Positions 8,080 to 16,532 of a stretch of DNA of 64,000 bases are shown here, in pieces. The first letter of the stretch is position 1; every line of letters starts with the position of its first letter. Under the pieces are notes generated by a model, which was not told the origin of the DNA, made no database searches, and saw only the letters and a list, made by a program, of their open reading frames with translations. The stretch comes from Pseudotabrizicola algicola (GTDB lineage: Bacteria; Pseudomonadota; Alphaproteobacteria; Rhodobacterales; Rhodobacteraceae), in NCBI RefSeq assembly GCF_010915705.1, contig NZ_JAAIKE010000004.1, forward strand, positions 248,001 through 312,000. The letters are read 5' to 3'. A program made the translations under genes and the position numbers.

Positions 8080-9492
8080 TCACTCCGCCAGCACCCAGGT
8101 ATCCTTGACCCCGCCGCCCTGCGACGAGTTCACCACAAGCGAACCTTCGGTCAGCGCCACCCGCGTGAGCCCGCCCGGCACCAGTTCGATCCGTTCCCCG
8201 ACCAGACAATAGGGGCGCAGGTCGACATGGCGCGGCGCGATGCCTTCGGCCACAAAGGTAGGCGTCGTGGACAGGGCAAGCGTGGGCTGGGCGATGTAGT
8301 TTGCCGGGTTGGCGGTGATGCGGGCGCGGAACAGTTCCACCTGATCGGCGCTGGCCTTTGGCCCGACCAGCATGCCGTAACCGCCCGAGCCATGCACCTC
8401 CTTGACCACCAGTTCGTCGAGATGTGCCAGAACATAGGCCAGATCATCCGACTTGCCGCATTGCCACGTCGGCACATTGTTCAGGATCGGCTCTTCGCCC
8501 AGATAAAAGCGGATCATCTCGGGAACATAGGTGTAGACTGCCTTGTCATCGGCCACCCCTGCCCCCGGGGCCGAACAGATGCTGACCCCGCCCGAGCGAT
8601 AGACATCCATCAGCCCCGGCACCCCCAGCATGGAATCGGGGCGGAAGCACAGCGGGTCGATGAAGGCATCATCGATCCGCCGGTAGATCACATCCACACG
8701 GCGCGGGCCTTCGGTGGTGCGCATGAAGACGAATTCACCTTCGACGAAAAGGTCCTGCCCCTCCACCAGTTCGACGCCCATCAGATCGGCAAGAAAACTG
8801 TGCTCGTAATAGGCCGAATTGTAATGGCCCGGTGTCAGGATCACCACCGTCGGCTCGCGGTCACATTTCGCGGGGGCCACCGAGGCGAGGGTGCGGCGCA
8901 GGATCTCGGGGTAGCTGTCGACCGGCTGGATGCGGTTTTCGCGGAACAGGTCCGGAAACATGCGCATCATGATCTCGCGGTTTTCCAGCATGTAGGACAC
9001 GCCCGACGGGGTGCGGCAATTGTCTTCCAGCACGAAGAATTCATCCGGGCCGGTCCGCACAAGGTCGATGCCGACGATGTGCGAATAGACCCCCTTGGGC
9101 GGCACAAAACCGACGACCGCCTTTTCATAGGCTTCGTTCAGATAGACCAGACGCGCCGGAATGCGCCCTGCCCGCACGATCTCGCCGCGGCCATAGACAT
9201 CGACCAGAAAGGCATTGAGCGCACGCGCCCGCTGCTTGATCCCGCGCTCCAGCCTGGCCCATTCCGTGCCGGAAAACACGCGCGGGAACATGTCGAACGG
9301 GATCAGCCGGTCCGGATCGCCGCCTTCGCCATAAACGGCGAAGGTGATCCCGATGCGCCGGAACAGCGCCTCGGCTTCCGCCTGCTTCATCTGGCGCAGT
9401 TCCGCTGGCATGGCGCTCATCCAGTCCTGCAGCCGCGCATAGGGCGCCCGCACCGAATTGCCTTGATACATCTCGTTGAAGTAGCTGGTCAC
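8080..9492 (-). CDS. Circularly permuted ATP-grasp family protein (COG2308), putative amidoligase
   Basis: 470 residues. This family resembles glutathionylspermidine-synthetase-type ATP-grasp enzymes with the fold permuted, and is predicted to form amide bonds using ATP. Visible conserved blocks are FDMFPRVF (66-73), a probable metal/ATP site FVLEDNCRTPSGVSYMLENR (about 153-172, with Glu156, Asp157 and Asn158), and KEVHGSGGYGMLVGP in the C-terminal half. The start is GTG at 9492; an ATG seven codons in (MYQGN) is possible but would trim the conserved FNEMYQG region. It is the first gene of the Anbu operon. The 168 bases upstream separate it from the divergent exonuclease gene and should hold the operon promoter. 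Confidence 0.87.
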   Translation of the reverse strand: MTSYFNEMYQGNSVRAPYARLQDWMSAMPAELRQMKQAEAEALFRRIGITFAVYGEGGDPDRLIPFDMFPRVFSGTEWARLERGIKQRARALNAFLVDVYGRGEIVRAGRIPARLVYLNEAYEKAVVGFVPPKGVYSHIVGIDLVRTGPDEFFVLEDNCRTPSGVSYMLENREIMMRMFPDLFRENRIQPVDSYPEILRRTLASVAPAKCDREPTVVILTPGHYNSAYYEHSFLADLMGVELVEGQDLFVEGEFVFMRTTEGPRRVDVIYRRIDDAFIDPLCFRPDSMLGVPGLMDVYRSGGVSICSAPGAGVADDKAVYTYVPEMIRFYLGEEPILNNVPTWQCGKSDDLAYVLAHLDELVVKEVHGSGGYGMLVGPKASADQVELFRARITANPANYIAQPTLALSTTPTFVAEGIAPRHVDLRPYCLVGERIELVPGGLTRVALTEGSLVVNSSQGGGVKDTWVLAE

Positions 9493-9660
9493 AACGGCCC
9501 CCGTTTACCGGTCCTTGGGGGCAGTTAAGCAGCCCGCATGCAACAGCGAAAGGGGGGCGCTGCATTTCCTGCCCACAGAAGGCACAATCGCCGGTTTTTT
9601 GTGCAGCCCAAAAGTGTCTCATGACCTTTCCACCGGATCAGGTCGTGCTAGGCTCTGCCT

Positions 9661-10677
9661 ATGTCCTCGCAGCTTCTCAGTTTTACCGACCGCGGCATCT
9701 ATTGCGCCGACGGCGATTTCTACATCGATCCGTGGCGCCCGGTGGCGCGCGCGCTTGTCACGCATGGCCACAGCGACCATGCCAGATGGGGCCATGCGCA
9801 GTATCTTTGCACCCATCAGGCGCTGCCGGTGATCCGACACCGGCTCGGCGACATCCGCGCCGAGGGCATCGCCTATGGCGAGACACGGCAGATCGGCGGG
9901 GTCGAGGTGAGCTTTCACCCGGCAGGCCATGTGCCGGGCTCGGCGCAGATCCGCATCGCGCGGCGCGGAGAGGTCTGGGTGGTGTCGGGCGATTACAAGG
10001 TCGAGGCCGACGGTCTCTCCGAAGCCTTTGATCCGGTGCGCTGCCATACTTTCATCAGCGAATGCACCTTCGGCCTGCCGCTGTTTCGCTGGCAACCGCA
10101 GAGGCTGATCGCAGAGCAACTCGCCGCATGGTGGCAGGGCAATGCGGCAGAGGGCCGGACGTCGATCCTCGCCGCCTATGGTTTGGGCAAGGCCCAACGC
10201 CTGATGCGGCTCCTGCCCGATGCGGGGCCGATCCTCACCCACGGCGCGGTCGAGGAAACCACGCGGATCCTGCGCGATCAGGGCTATGCCTTGCCGCCCA
10301 CCATCCGCGTCAGCGCCGGCGTCGATGCCAAATCCCACCCCGGCGCGCTCGTCATCGCCCCACCCTCGGCCCTTGGCACCCCTTGGGCGCGCCGCTTCGG
10401 CCCGGCGGCCGAGGCCTTTGCCAGCGGCTGGATGGCCCTGCGCGGCATCCGCCGCCGCCGCGGCCTTGGCACCGGCTTTGTCATCTCGGACCATGCCGAC
10501 TGGCCGGGACTGAACGCGGCGATCCGCGCGACCGGGGCCACCCGCGTCTTCGTCACCCACGGCTACACCACCCCCTTCCGCCGCTGGCTGGAAGAACAGG
10601 GCTATGACGCAGGCATCGTGCAGACCGAGTTCGGCGCAGAGGAATCGGACGCAGCCGTCGAGGCGGACCCCGCATGA
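9661..10677 (+). CDS. Ligase-associated DNA exonuclease, metallo-beta-lactamase fold
   Basis: 338 residues with the MBL/beta-CASP fold. The metal-binding motif is THGHSDHA near residue 37. A second motif AGHVPGSAQI, then VSGDYKVE, supplies further metal ligands, and a C-terminal SDHADW/FVTHGY block completes the beta-CASP region. The family is the exonuclease that travels with an ATP-dependent DNA ligase and is thought to process DNA ends. The ligase follows about 95 bases downstream on the same strand, supporting the assignment. The gap contains a dispersed intergenic repeat, so the two may not be strictly one message. Confidence 0.9.
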   Translation: MSSQLLSFTDRGIYCADGDFYIDPWRPVARALVTHGHSDHARWGHAQYLCTHQALPVIRHRLGDIRAEGIAYGETRQIGGVEVSFHPAGHVPGSAQIRIARRGEVWVVSGDYKVEADGLSEAFDPVRCHTFISECTFGLPLFRWQPQRLIAEQLAAWWQGNAAEGRTSILAAYGLGKAQRLMRLLPDAGPILTHGAVEETTRILRDQGYALPPTIRVSAGVDAKSHPGALVIAPPSALGTPWARRFGPAAEAFASGWMALRGIRRRRGLGTGFVISDHADWPGLNAAIRATGATRVFVTHGYTTPFRRWLEEQGYDAGIVQTEFGAEESDAAVEADPA

Positions 10678-10678
10678 T

Positions 10679-10703
10679 CTTGCTGCTTTTCCAAATACTC
10701 CCG
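10679..10703 (+). repeat. Dispersed intergenic repeat, copy 1
   Basis: A 25-base unit (cttgctgctttt followed by ccaaatactcccg) sits immediately after the exonuclease stop. It matches 24 of 25 bases at 38394-38418. It is followed by a G/C-rich palindromic tract (gggccgcaggcccgggggg). Sequences of this kind with a CCAAATA core are, to my recollection, frequent between genes in Rhodobacterales. Confidence 0.7.
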
Positions 10704-10771
10704 GGGGGGAGGGCCGCAGGCCCGGGGGGGCGGAAAGCCCCCCCTGCCCGGCCAGCCAGGGGCGCGTGCGC

Positions 10772-12382
10772 ATGAAACGTTTTGCAGCCCTTTTCAACGC
10801 GCTCGACGCCACCACCAGGACAGGGGAAAAAACCGCTGCCCTGGCAGAATACTTCCGATCCGCCCCTGAAGCAGACAGGGTCTGGACCATCGCGCTGCTT
10901 TCGGGCCGCCGCCCCAAGCGGATCGTCAACGCCACCGAATTGCGCCTCTGGGCCGCCGAGGCCGCCGCTGTGCCCTTGTGGCTCTTCGAGGAATGTTATG
11001 CGATCGCAGGCGATCTTGCCGAGACGATCGCCCGCCTGCTGCCGCCGCCAGAGCGCGAGACAGACCTGTCGCTCGATGCCACCTTGCGCGCGCTGATCGC
11101 GCAGGGCGGGCGGCCGGAACCCGAACGGCGCAGTTTCGTGACCGGCGTCTGGGCCGGGCTGGGGCCGGACGAGCGGTTTTTGTTCAACAAGCTGATGACG
11201 GGCGGGTTCCGGATGGGGGTCAGCAGCGGATTGATGACCCGCGCACTGGCGCAGGCCACGGGGGTCGAGGCGGCGGTCATGGCGCATCGGCTGATGGGGG
11301 ACTGGGACCCGGCCCGCACCCGGTTTGCCGATCTGACCGAGGACGGCGGCGCGGCAGAAGGCGCGCGGCCCTATCCCTTTGCCCTTGCCAGCCCGCTGGA
11401 GGCCGCGCCCGACAGTCTGGGCGCGCCCGAAGCCTTTCTGGCCGAATGGAAATGGGATGGCATCCGCGGCCAGATCATCGCGCGCCCCGGCACTTTCGCG
11501 ATTTGGAGCCGGGGCGAAGACCTGATCACGGACCGTTTCCCCGAATTTGCTCCGTTGCAAGACCACCTGCCCCCCGGCACGGTTCTGGATGGCGAGATCG
11601 TCGCATGGGGAGGAAACGCACCCCTGCCCTTTGCCGATCTGCAAAAGCGCATTGCCCGCAAGACCGTGCCCAAAAAGCTGCTGGCCGAGGCGCCCGGCCA
11701 TTTTCTGGCCTATGACCTGCTGGAGGCGAAGGGGGTGGACCTGCGCGGCGCGCCGCTGTCGGAACGCCGCGCGCATCTGGAATCGCTGCTTGCCGCGCTG
11801 CCTGCAGGATTGCCGCTGACCCCCTCGACCGTGGTGCAAGGGGATTGGGAGACACTGGCCAAGATCCGCGCAACCGCACGGGCGCAAATGGCAGAGGGGC
11901 TGATGCTCAAACGGCTGTCGTCGCCCTATCACGCGGGGCGCAAGCGGGGCGATTGGTGGAAATGGAAGCTGGACCCGTTCAGCGTGGATGCGGTGATGCT
12001 TTACGCGCAATCGGGCCACGGGCGGCGGGCGAACCTGTTTACCGATTTCACCTTCGCCGTGCGGGACGGCAATGATCTGGTGCCCTTCACCAAGGCGTAT
12101 TCCGGCCTGACCGACGCGGAATTCGCCGAGATCACCCGCTGGGTCGGCAAGCACACGGTTGAACGCTTTGGCCCCGTGCGTCGCGTGGTGCCGGAACTGG
12201 TGTTCGAGATCGGGTTCGAGGGCATACAGGCCAGCCCGCGCCACAAATCCGGCATCGCCTTGCGCTTTCCGCGTATGCTGCGCTGGCGGCATGACAAGGG
12301 CGTGGACGAGATTGACACGCTGGAGAGCCTGCGCGCGCTGCTGCGACAGGTCTCGATGCCGGGGCCAACCACGGCAGATTAG
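10772..12382 (+). CDS. ATP-dependent DNA ligase
   Basis: 536 residues. Domain order is an N-terminal helical DNA-binding domain (about 1-200), adenylation domain (about 200-400) and OB-fold (about 400-536). The nucleophile is Lys227 in the motif EWKWDGIRGQ. Other nucleotidyltransferase motifs seen are WSRGEDLITDRFPE, VLDGEIV, EGLMLK and GDWWKWK. The ATG at 10772 begins MKRFAALFNALD, the usual start of this family; a longer reading to 10604 would overlap the exonuclease gene and was rejected. With the upstream exonuclease it forms the core of a repair module. The helicase and phosphoesterase that often follow are absent here. Confidence 0.93.
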   Translation: MKRFAALFNALDATTRTGEKTAALAEYFRSAPEADRVWTIALLSGRRPKRIVNATELRLWAAEAAAVPLWLFEECYAIAGDLAETIARLLPPPERETDLSLDATLRALIAQGGRPEPERRSFVTGVWAGLGPDERFLFNKLMTGGFRMGVSSGLMTRALAQATGVEAAVMAHRLMGDWDPARTRFADLTEDGGAAEGARPYPFALASPLEAAPDSLGAPEAFLAEWKWDGIRGQIIARPGTFAIWSRGEDLITDRFPEFAPLQDHLPPGTVLDGEIVAWGGNAPLPFADLQKRIARKTVPKKLLAEAPGHFLAYDLLEAKGVDLRGAPLSERRAHLESLLAALPAGLPLTPSTVVQGDWETLAKIRATARAQMAEGLMLKRLSSPYHAGRKRGDWWKWKLDPFSVDAVMLYAQSGHGRRANLFTDFTFAVRDGNDLVPFTKAYSGLTDAEFAEITRWVGKHTVERFGPVRRVVPELVFEIGFEGIQASPRHKSGIALRFPRMLRWRHDKGVDEIDTLESLRALLRQVSMPGPTTAD

Positions 12383-12420
12383 GAAAACTGGGGTTTCGTC
12401 TGACAAAAAAGAGAAGCCGA

Positions 12421-12503
12421 GGGCTTTACCCGCAGCGAATTATAGACAGACGGGGGCTTTGCCCGCAGCGAATTGTAAAAAGACGGGGGCTTTGCCCCCG
12501 GAC
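12421..12503. repeat. 33-bp tandem repeat between ligase and pepF
   Basis: Units begin at 12421, 12454 and 12487, an exact 33-base period with two full copies and a partial third. Each starts gggctttgccc(gc/cc) and continues with cgcagcgaatt and an A-rich tail; copies differ at a few positions. The partial third copy forms a ggggctttgcccc hairpin. It occupies the middle of the 216-base gap between ligase and pepF. Confidence 0.8.
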
Positions 12504-12518
12504 CCCCAGGATATTTGG
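12503..12518 (-). repeat. CCAAATA-core intergenic repeat, inverted copy
   Basis: The sequence cccccaggatatttgg is read on the minus strand as ccaaatatcctggggg. It shares the CCAAATA core and following pyrimidine-rich bases with the repeat at 10679, in the opposite orientation. The two therefore flank the ligase gene as an inverted pair. Similarity is short, so membership in the same family is tentative. Confidence 0.45.
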
Positions 12519-12598
12519 AGACAGAAAATAGGCCGTGGGTTGCCTTTTGCCCGACCCAGCCCCTATTTGAGTGCAAAGATGTTCTGGAAGGATGGCCG

Positions 12599-14425
12599 AT
12601 GACCCTGCCGATGCCCCGCCCTGTTTTTGATGCCAATGCCGCCTCGGGAGGGTTCGGGAACCTGCCCGAATGGGATTTGCGCGATCTTTATCCATCGCCG
12701 GAGTCCAAGGAATTTGCCGCGGATATGGCATGGCTGGAAAAGGCCTGCGCCGCATTTGCCGCCGATTATGAGGGCAAGCTGGCGGGGCTCGATGCAGCGG
12801 GCATGCTGGACTGTGTGCTGGCCTATGAGAAGATCGACGTGGTGGCCGGTCGGCTGATGTCTTTCGCGGGTCTGCGCTATTACCAGAACACGATGGACAG
12901 CGAGCGTGCCAAGTTCATCGCCGATGTGCAGGACAAGGTGACGACCTTCACGACGCCGCTGGTGTTCTTCAGTCTGGAGTTCAACCGCATCGAGGATGCG
13001 CAGCTCGAGGCGCTGCTTGCCGCCAATGCGGCACTCGCGCGCTACAAGCCGGTGTTCGACCGCATGCGCGCGATGCGGCCGCATCAGCTGTCGGACGAGC
13101 TGGAAAAGTTACTGCATGACGAGTCCGTCGTGGGCGCGAGCGCGTGGAACAAGCTGTTCGACGAGACGATGGCCGGGCTGATGTTCAAGGTGGAGGGGGA
13201 AGAGGAGGAGCTGAACCTCGAGGCGACGCTGAACCTGCTGACCGACCCTGACCGCGCCAAGCGCGAGGCGGCGGCGCGGGCGCTGGCGGTTGTGTTCGAG
13301 CGCAACATCAAGCTGTTTGCGCGGGTGCACAACACCTTGGCCAAGGAAAAGGAAATCCATGACCGCTGGCGCAAGATGCCATCACCGCAGCACGGGCGGC
13401 ACCTGTCGAACCATGTGGAGCCCGAGGTTGTCGAGGCGCTGCGCAATGCGGTGGTGGCCGCCTATCCCAAGCTGTCGCACCGTTACTACCGGCTGAAGGC
13501 CAAGTGGATGGGGCTGGAGCGGTTGCAGATCTGGGACCGCAACGCGCCCCTGGCGCTGGAAGCCCCCAAGGTGGTGGGCTGGGACGAGGCAAGCCGCATG
13601 GTACTGGACGCCTATGGCGATTTCGCGCCCGAGATGGCCGAGATCGCCAAGCCCTTCTTTGAAAAGGGCTGGATCGATGCGGGCGTGAAGCCGGGCAAGG
13701 CACCGGGCGCCTTTGCACACCCCACGGTGTCGACCGTGCACCCCTATGTGATGCTGAACTATCTGGGCAAGCCGCGCGATGTGATGACGCTGGCGCATGA
13801 GCTGGGGCATGGCGTGCATCAGGTGCTGGCGGCGGGTCAGGGCGAACTTTTGTCCTCTACCCCGCTGACGCTGGCCGAAACCGCCAGCGTATTTGGCGAA
13901 ATGCTCACCTTCCGCAAGCTGCTCGATCAGGCCAAGACGAAAGCCGAGCGCAAGACGCTGCTGGCGGGCAAGGTCGAGGACATGATCAACACGGTGGTGC
14001 GCCAGATCGCCTTCTATGACTTCGAATGCAAGCTGCACGCCGCGCGGGCCGAAGGGGAGCTGACGCCCGACGACATCAATGCGCTGTGGATGAGCGTGCA
14101 GGCGCAATCGCTGGGCGATGTGTTCGAGTTCATGGACGGGTATGAGACCTTCTGGGCCTATATTCCGCATTTCGTCCATTCGCCGTTCTACGTCTATGCC
14201 TATGCCTTTGGCGACGGGCTGGTGAATGCGCTCTATGCGGCCTATGCGGATGGCTTGCCGGGCTTCGAGCAGAAGTATTTCGACATGCTCAAGGCGGGCG
14301 GATCGAAGCACCACAAGGAATTGCTGGCCCCCTTCGGGCTGGATGCGTCGGACCCGAAGTTCTGGGACAAGGGTCTGTCGATGATCGCGGGCTTCATCGA
14401 CGAGTTGGAGGCAATGGAAGACTGA
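12599..14425 (+). CDS. pepF: M3 family oligoendopeptidase (PepF-like)
   Basis: 608-residue cytoplasmic zinc metallopeptidase that cleaves short peptides. The zinc site HELGHGVHQ lies around residue 400, with the third ligand likely in the downstream ETASVFGE helix. Substrate-binding blocks FAHPTVSTVHPYVMLNY and FVHSPFYVYAYAFGDGLV match the PepF/thimet-oligopeptidase group. I chose ATG 12599 (MTLPMPRPVFD) because an aagga ribosome-binding site lies just upstream and the longer reading runs into the repeat region. It probably has its own promoter after the 33-bp repeats. Confidence 0.92.
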   Translation: MTLPMPRPVFDANAASGGFGNLPEWDLRDLYPSPESKEFAADMAWLEKACAAFAADYEGKLAGLDAAGMLDCVLAYEKIDVVAGRLMSFAGLRYYQNTMDSERAKFIADVQDKVTTFTTPLVFFSLEFNRIEDAQLEALLAANAALARYKPVFDRMRAMRPHQLSDELEKLLHDESVVGASAWNKLFDETMAGLMFKVEGEEEELNLEATLNLLTDPDRAKREAAARALAVVFERNIKLFARVHNTLAKEKEIHDRWRKMPSPQHGRHLSNHVEPEVVEALRNAVVAAYPKLSHRYYRLKAKWMGLERLQIWDRNAPLALEAPKVVGWDEASRMVLDAYGDFAPEMAEIAKPFFEKGWIDAGVKPGKAPGAFAHPTVSTVHPYVMLNYLGKPRDVMTLAHELGHGVHQVLAAGQGELLSSTPLTLAETASVFGEMLTFRKLLDQAKTKAERKTLLAGKVEDMINTVVRQIAFYDFECKLHAARAEGELTPDDINALWMSVQAQSLGDVFEFMDGYETFWAYIPHFVHSPFYVYAYAFGDGLVNALYAAYADGLPGFEQKYFDMLKAGGSKHHKELLAPFGLDASDPKFWDKGLSMIAGFIDELEAMED

Positions 14426-14440
14426 AACGCGGGCCGGATT

Positions 14441-15259
14441 TCAATACCGGTTCGCGCGGCGGTCGAGCAGGTCTGCCATATGGTCCAGCATCAGCCGTTC
14501 GGCATGTTCGGCGGTGTTGGCCAAGGCATCGGCGCCCGTGAGCGCGAGCAGGTCCGGCACCTGTTCGGTGATCGGCCCGCCGATCATGACCCACACGCCG
14601 GGAATATGGGCGCGCAAGGCCACCACCAGCCGCGTGAGTTCGAGTGTCATGTCGACCGAGGTGGCCCCGAGGGCCACATGGATCGGCGCGCGGCGCTCGA
14701 TTTCCTGCACCAGACTGTCATGGTCATCCTCGGTGACCAGTTCAATCTCCCAGCCACGGCGTCGCAGGTCATCGGCGGTGATGGTCAGGCCGATCCGGTG
14801 CGGTTCGCTCGGGCAAGGCGCAAAGACGGCCCGCTGGCCCGGTTTGCGGTCTGACAGCCGCACGAACACCTCGCGCAGATCGTTCATGATACGCCAGACC
14901 CGCTGCGAGGTGCGCAGCATGTCAGGCAAGGTGATGTGGTCGCGCGCCCAGACATCGCCGACCTGTTGCACCGCCCCCGCGACCAGACCGTAATAGAGCG
15001 TATCGGCGGGCATCCCGCCCAGCCGGGCGTCGCGCACGAAATCGGCGGCGGCCATGTCATCTTCGCCCAGCAGCGCATCGCGCAGCAGGGCGATCTTGGA
15101 GGCGGTGGCTTCCATCCGGTCGCGACGCGCCTGAGCCGCAACCCGCAAGATCACTTCAGCCGCGAAGGAATGGACGATGGCGGTGGTTTCAGGAACAACG
15201 CCATCGGGATCAGCGCCCCGATTTCCTAGAGCCTTGAACGCAGGAAAGCGTGTTTCCAT
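14441..15259 (-). CDS. Cobalamin-binding-domain protein (AerR/PpaA- or MerR-associated sensor type)
   Basis: 272 residues. The N-terminal half is a helical cap (about 60-150, LLGEDDMAAADFVRDARLGG and VGDVWARDHITLPDMLRTSQ) typical of B12-binding modules. The C-terminal half is the Rossmann-like B12-binding domain. The usual DxHxxG cobalamin loop is represented by EPHRIG (His at about residue 183), so His is kept and Asp is replaced by Glu. VALGATSVDMT and MIGGPITEQ mark the later strands. There is no catalytic or DNA-binding domain, as in the AerR/PpaA light and redox sensors of purple bacteria; whether it is one of these cannot be told from sequence alone. Convergent with pepF. Confidence 0.72.
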   Translation of the reverse strand: METRFPAFKALGNRGADPDGVVPETTAIVHSFAAEVILRVAAQARRDRMEATASKIALLRDALLGEDDMAAADFVRDARLGGMPADTLYYGLVAGAVQQVGDVWARDHITLPDMLRTSQRVWRIMNDLREVFVRLSDRKPGQRAVFAPCPSEPHRIGLTITADDLRRRGWEIELVTEDDHDSLVQEIERRAPIHVALGATSVDMTLELTRLVVALRAHIPGVWVMIGGPITEQVPDLLALTGADALANTAEHAERLMLDHMADLLDRRANRY

Positions 15260-15442
15260 GTCTGGTCACTTTGAACGTGGCCGCGCGTGGGATTGGCAAG
15301 GCGGCCATCCGACACGAAGCGATCCCCCGGCAGGCGATTCCTCGCCCTTGGTCCAAGTCTTGGGGAAGATATGTCAACCTGTCCAGCGAAGTTTTGCAGG
15401 GCCTCTGCGCCGCGCTGCCCAGAGGCCCTGCCGAAATCGGCC

Positions 15443-16435
15443 CTAAAGGCTGATTTCTGCTGCGGTATCAAGGGCGCTGTCCATCATCGCCTGTGTCCCG
15501 CGCACGAACTCGAGCGGGCAAGGATAGGCCGCGCCGGTGCGGATGCTGCGGCCAAAGGCCTCCACCTGCAGCTTGTAGTGGTTGGCGGTCGGGAAACGGT
15601 CGGTGATGACGCGCTGGCCGGGCAGGTGCAATTCCACCTCGGCCACGTCATGCACATTGGCGTTGAAGGGCGCAGAGCCCACGCGGATCATGCCCTTGTC
15701 GCCCTGAAAAACCACCTCTTGCCGGTTGGCCAGCCGCATCGAGGTGAGCGAGCGGTAGGTGAAACGGCCTGTGGGGCCCTGCATCAGGGCGTTCAGATCG
15801 GCAAACACCTCGACCCCGCCTTCCACGATGATGCGCGCGGCCACCTCTGCGGGCTCCGCCCCGGTGACAAAGCGCATGGAGCCAAGCGTGTAGACCCCGA
15901 TATCGCGCAGCGAGCCGCCTCCGGTGTCGGGGCGGTTGCGGATGTTGCCCGGCTCGGCGGCATTGTTATAGCTGAAGGCAGCATCGACATGGCGCAACTG
16001 GCCGATCTGGCCTTCGTCGAGCCACTCCTTCGCGCGCAGCCACTGGGGGTGATGCACGATCATGAAGGCTTCGGCCGCCAAGAGGCCACTGGCATCTCGG
16101 GCCGCGATGATCCGGTCGATTTCCTCGGCGCGCAGGGCGATGGGTTTTTCCGTCAGCACATGCTTGCCAGCGGCAAGCGCCTTGAGCGTCCATTCGACAT
16201 GCAGATGGTTGGGCAAGGGCACATAAACCGCGTCGATGGCCGGATCGGCCAGCAAGTCATCATAGCTGGCATGGACCTGCAGGCCGGGACAGAAGCTGCG
16301 GAAGCCTTCGGCCTTGGCCGGATCAGAGGTCGCAAGCGCCGCCAATTCGGCTCCCTCGGCGGCGTGGATGGCCGGAGCCATATGCTCGCGCGCGAATTTG
16401 GCGGCGCCGAGCACCCCCCAACGAACTGGTTTCAT
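15443..16435 (-). CDS. Gfo/Idh/MocA family NAD(P)-dependent oxidoreductase
   Basis: 330 residues. The N-terminal Rossmann domain carries the dinucleotide loop WGVLGAAKFA, then YVPLPNHLH and the catalytic-site motif EKPIAL with its conserved Lys (about residue 95). The C-terminal alpha/beta domain binds the substrate, usually a sugar, inositol or polyol derivative, which cannot be predicted here. The length is normal for the family. It is on the same strand as the B12-binding gene but separated by 183 bases, and 97 bases from pmtA at its 5' side; no operon partner is obvious. Confidence 0.85.
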   Translation of the reverse strand: MKPVRWGVLGAAKFAREHMAPAIHAAEGAELAALATSDPAKAEGFRSFCPGLQVHASYDDLLADPAIDAVYVPLPNHLHVEWTLKALAAGKHVLTEKPIALRAEEIDRIIAARDASGLLAAEAFMIVHHPQWLRAKEWLDEGQIGQLRHVDAAFSYNNAAEPGNIRNRPDTGGGSLRDIGVYTLGSMRFVTGAEPAEVAARIIVEGGVEVFADLNALMQGPTGRFTYRSLTSMRLANRQEVVFQGDKGMIRVGSAPFNANVHDVAEVELHLPGQRVITDRFPTANHYKLQVEAFGRSIRTGAAYPCPLEFVRGTQAMMDSALDTAAEISL

Positions 16436-16532
16436 CTGGTTCTCTCCCTGTTAGCGCAATCAGCCTAATGGCTTGTGCGCGCAGGGGGAAGCCACTTCAC
16501 TGCAAGGGCCGCGATTTCGGCGACGGCGCGGG

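Noticed and set aside
12379-12636. Short antisense frame across the 33-bp tandem repeats
   Set aside because: The 33-base period equals 11 codons, so a repeat naturally keeps any frame open. No start site or composition supports translation.
15260-15442. PpsR/CrtJ site (TGT-N12-ACA) near the B12-binding gene
   Set aside because: Several TGT and ACA trinucleotides occur but none with the correct spacing and flanks.
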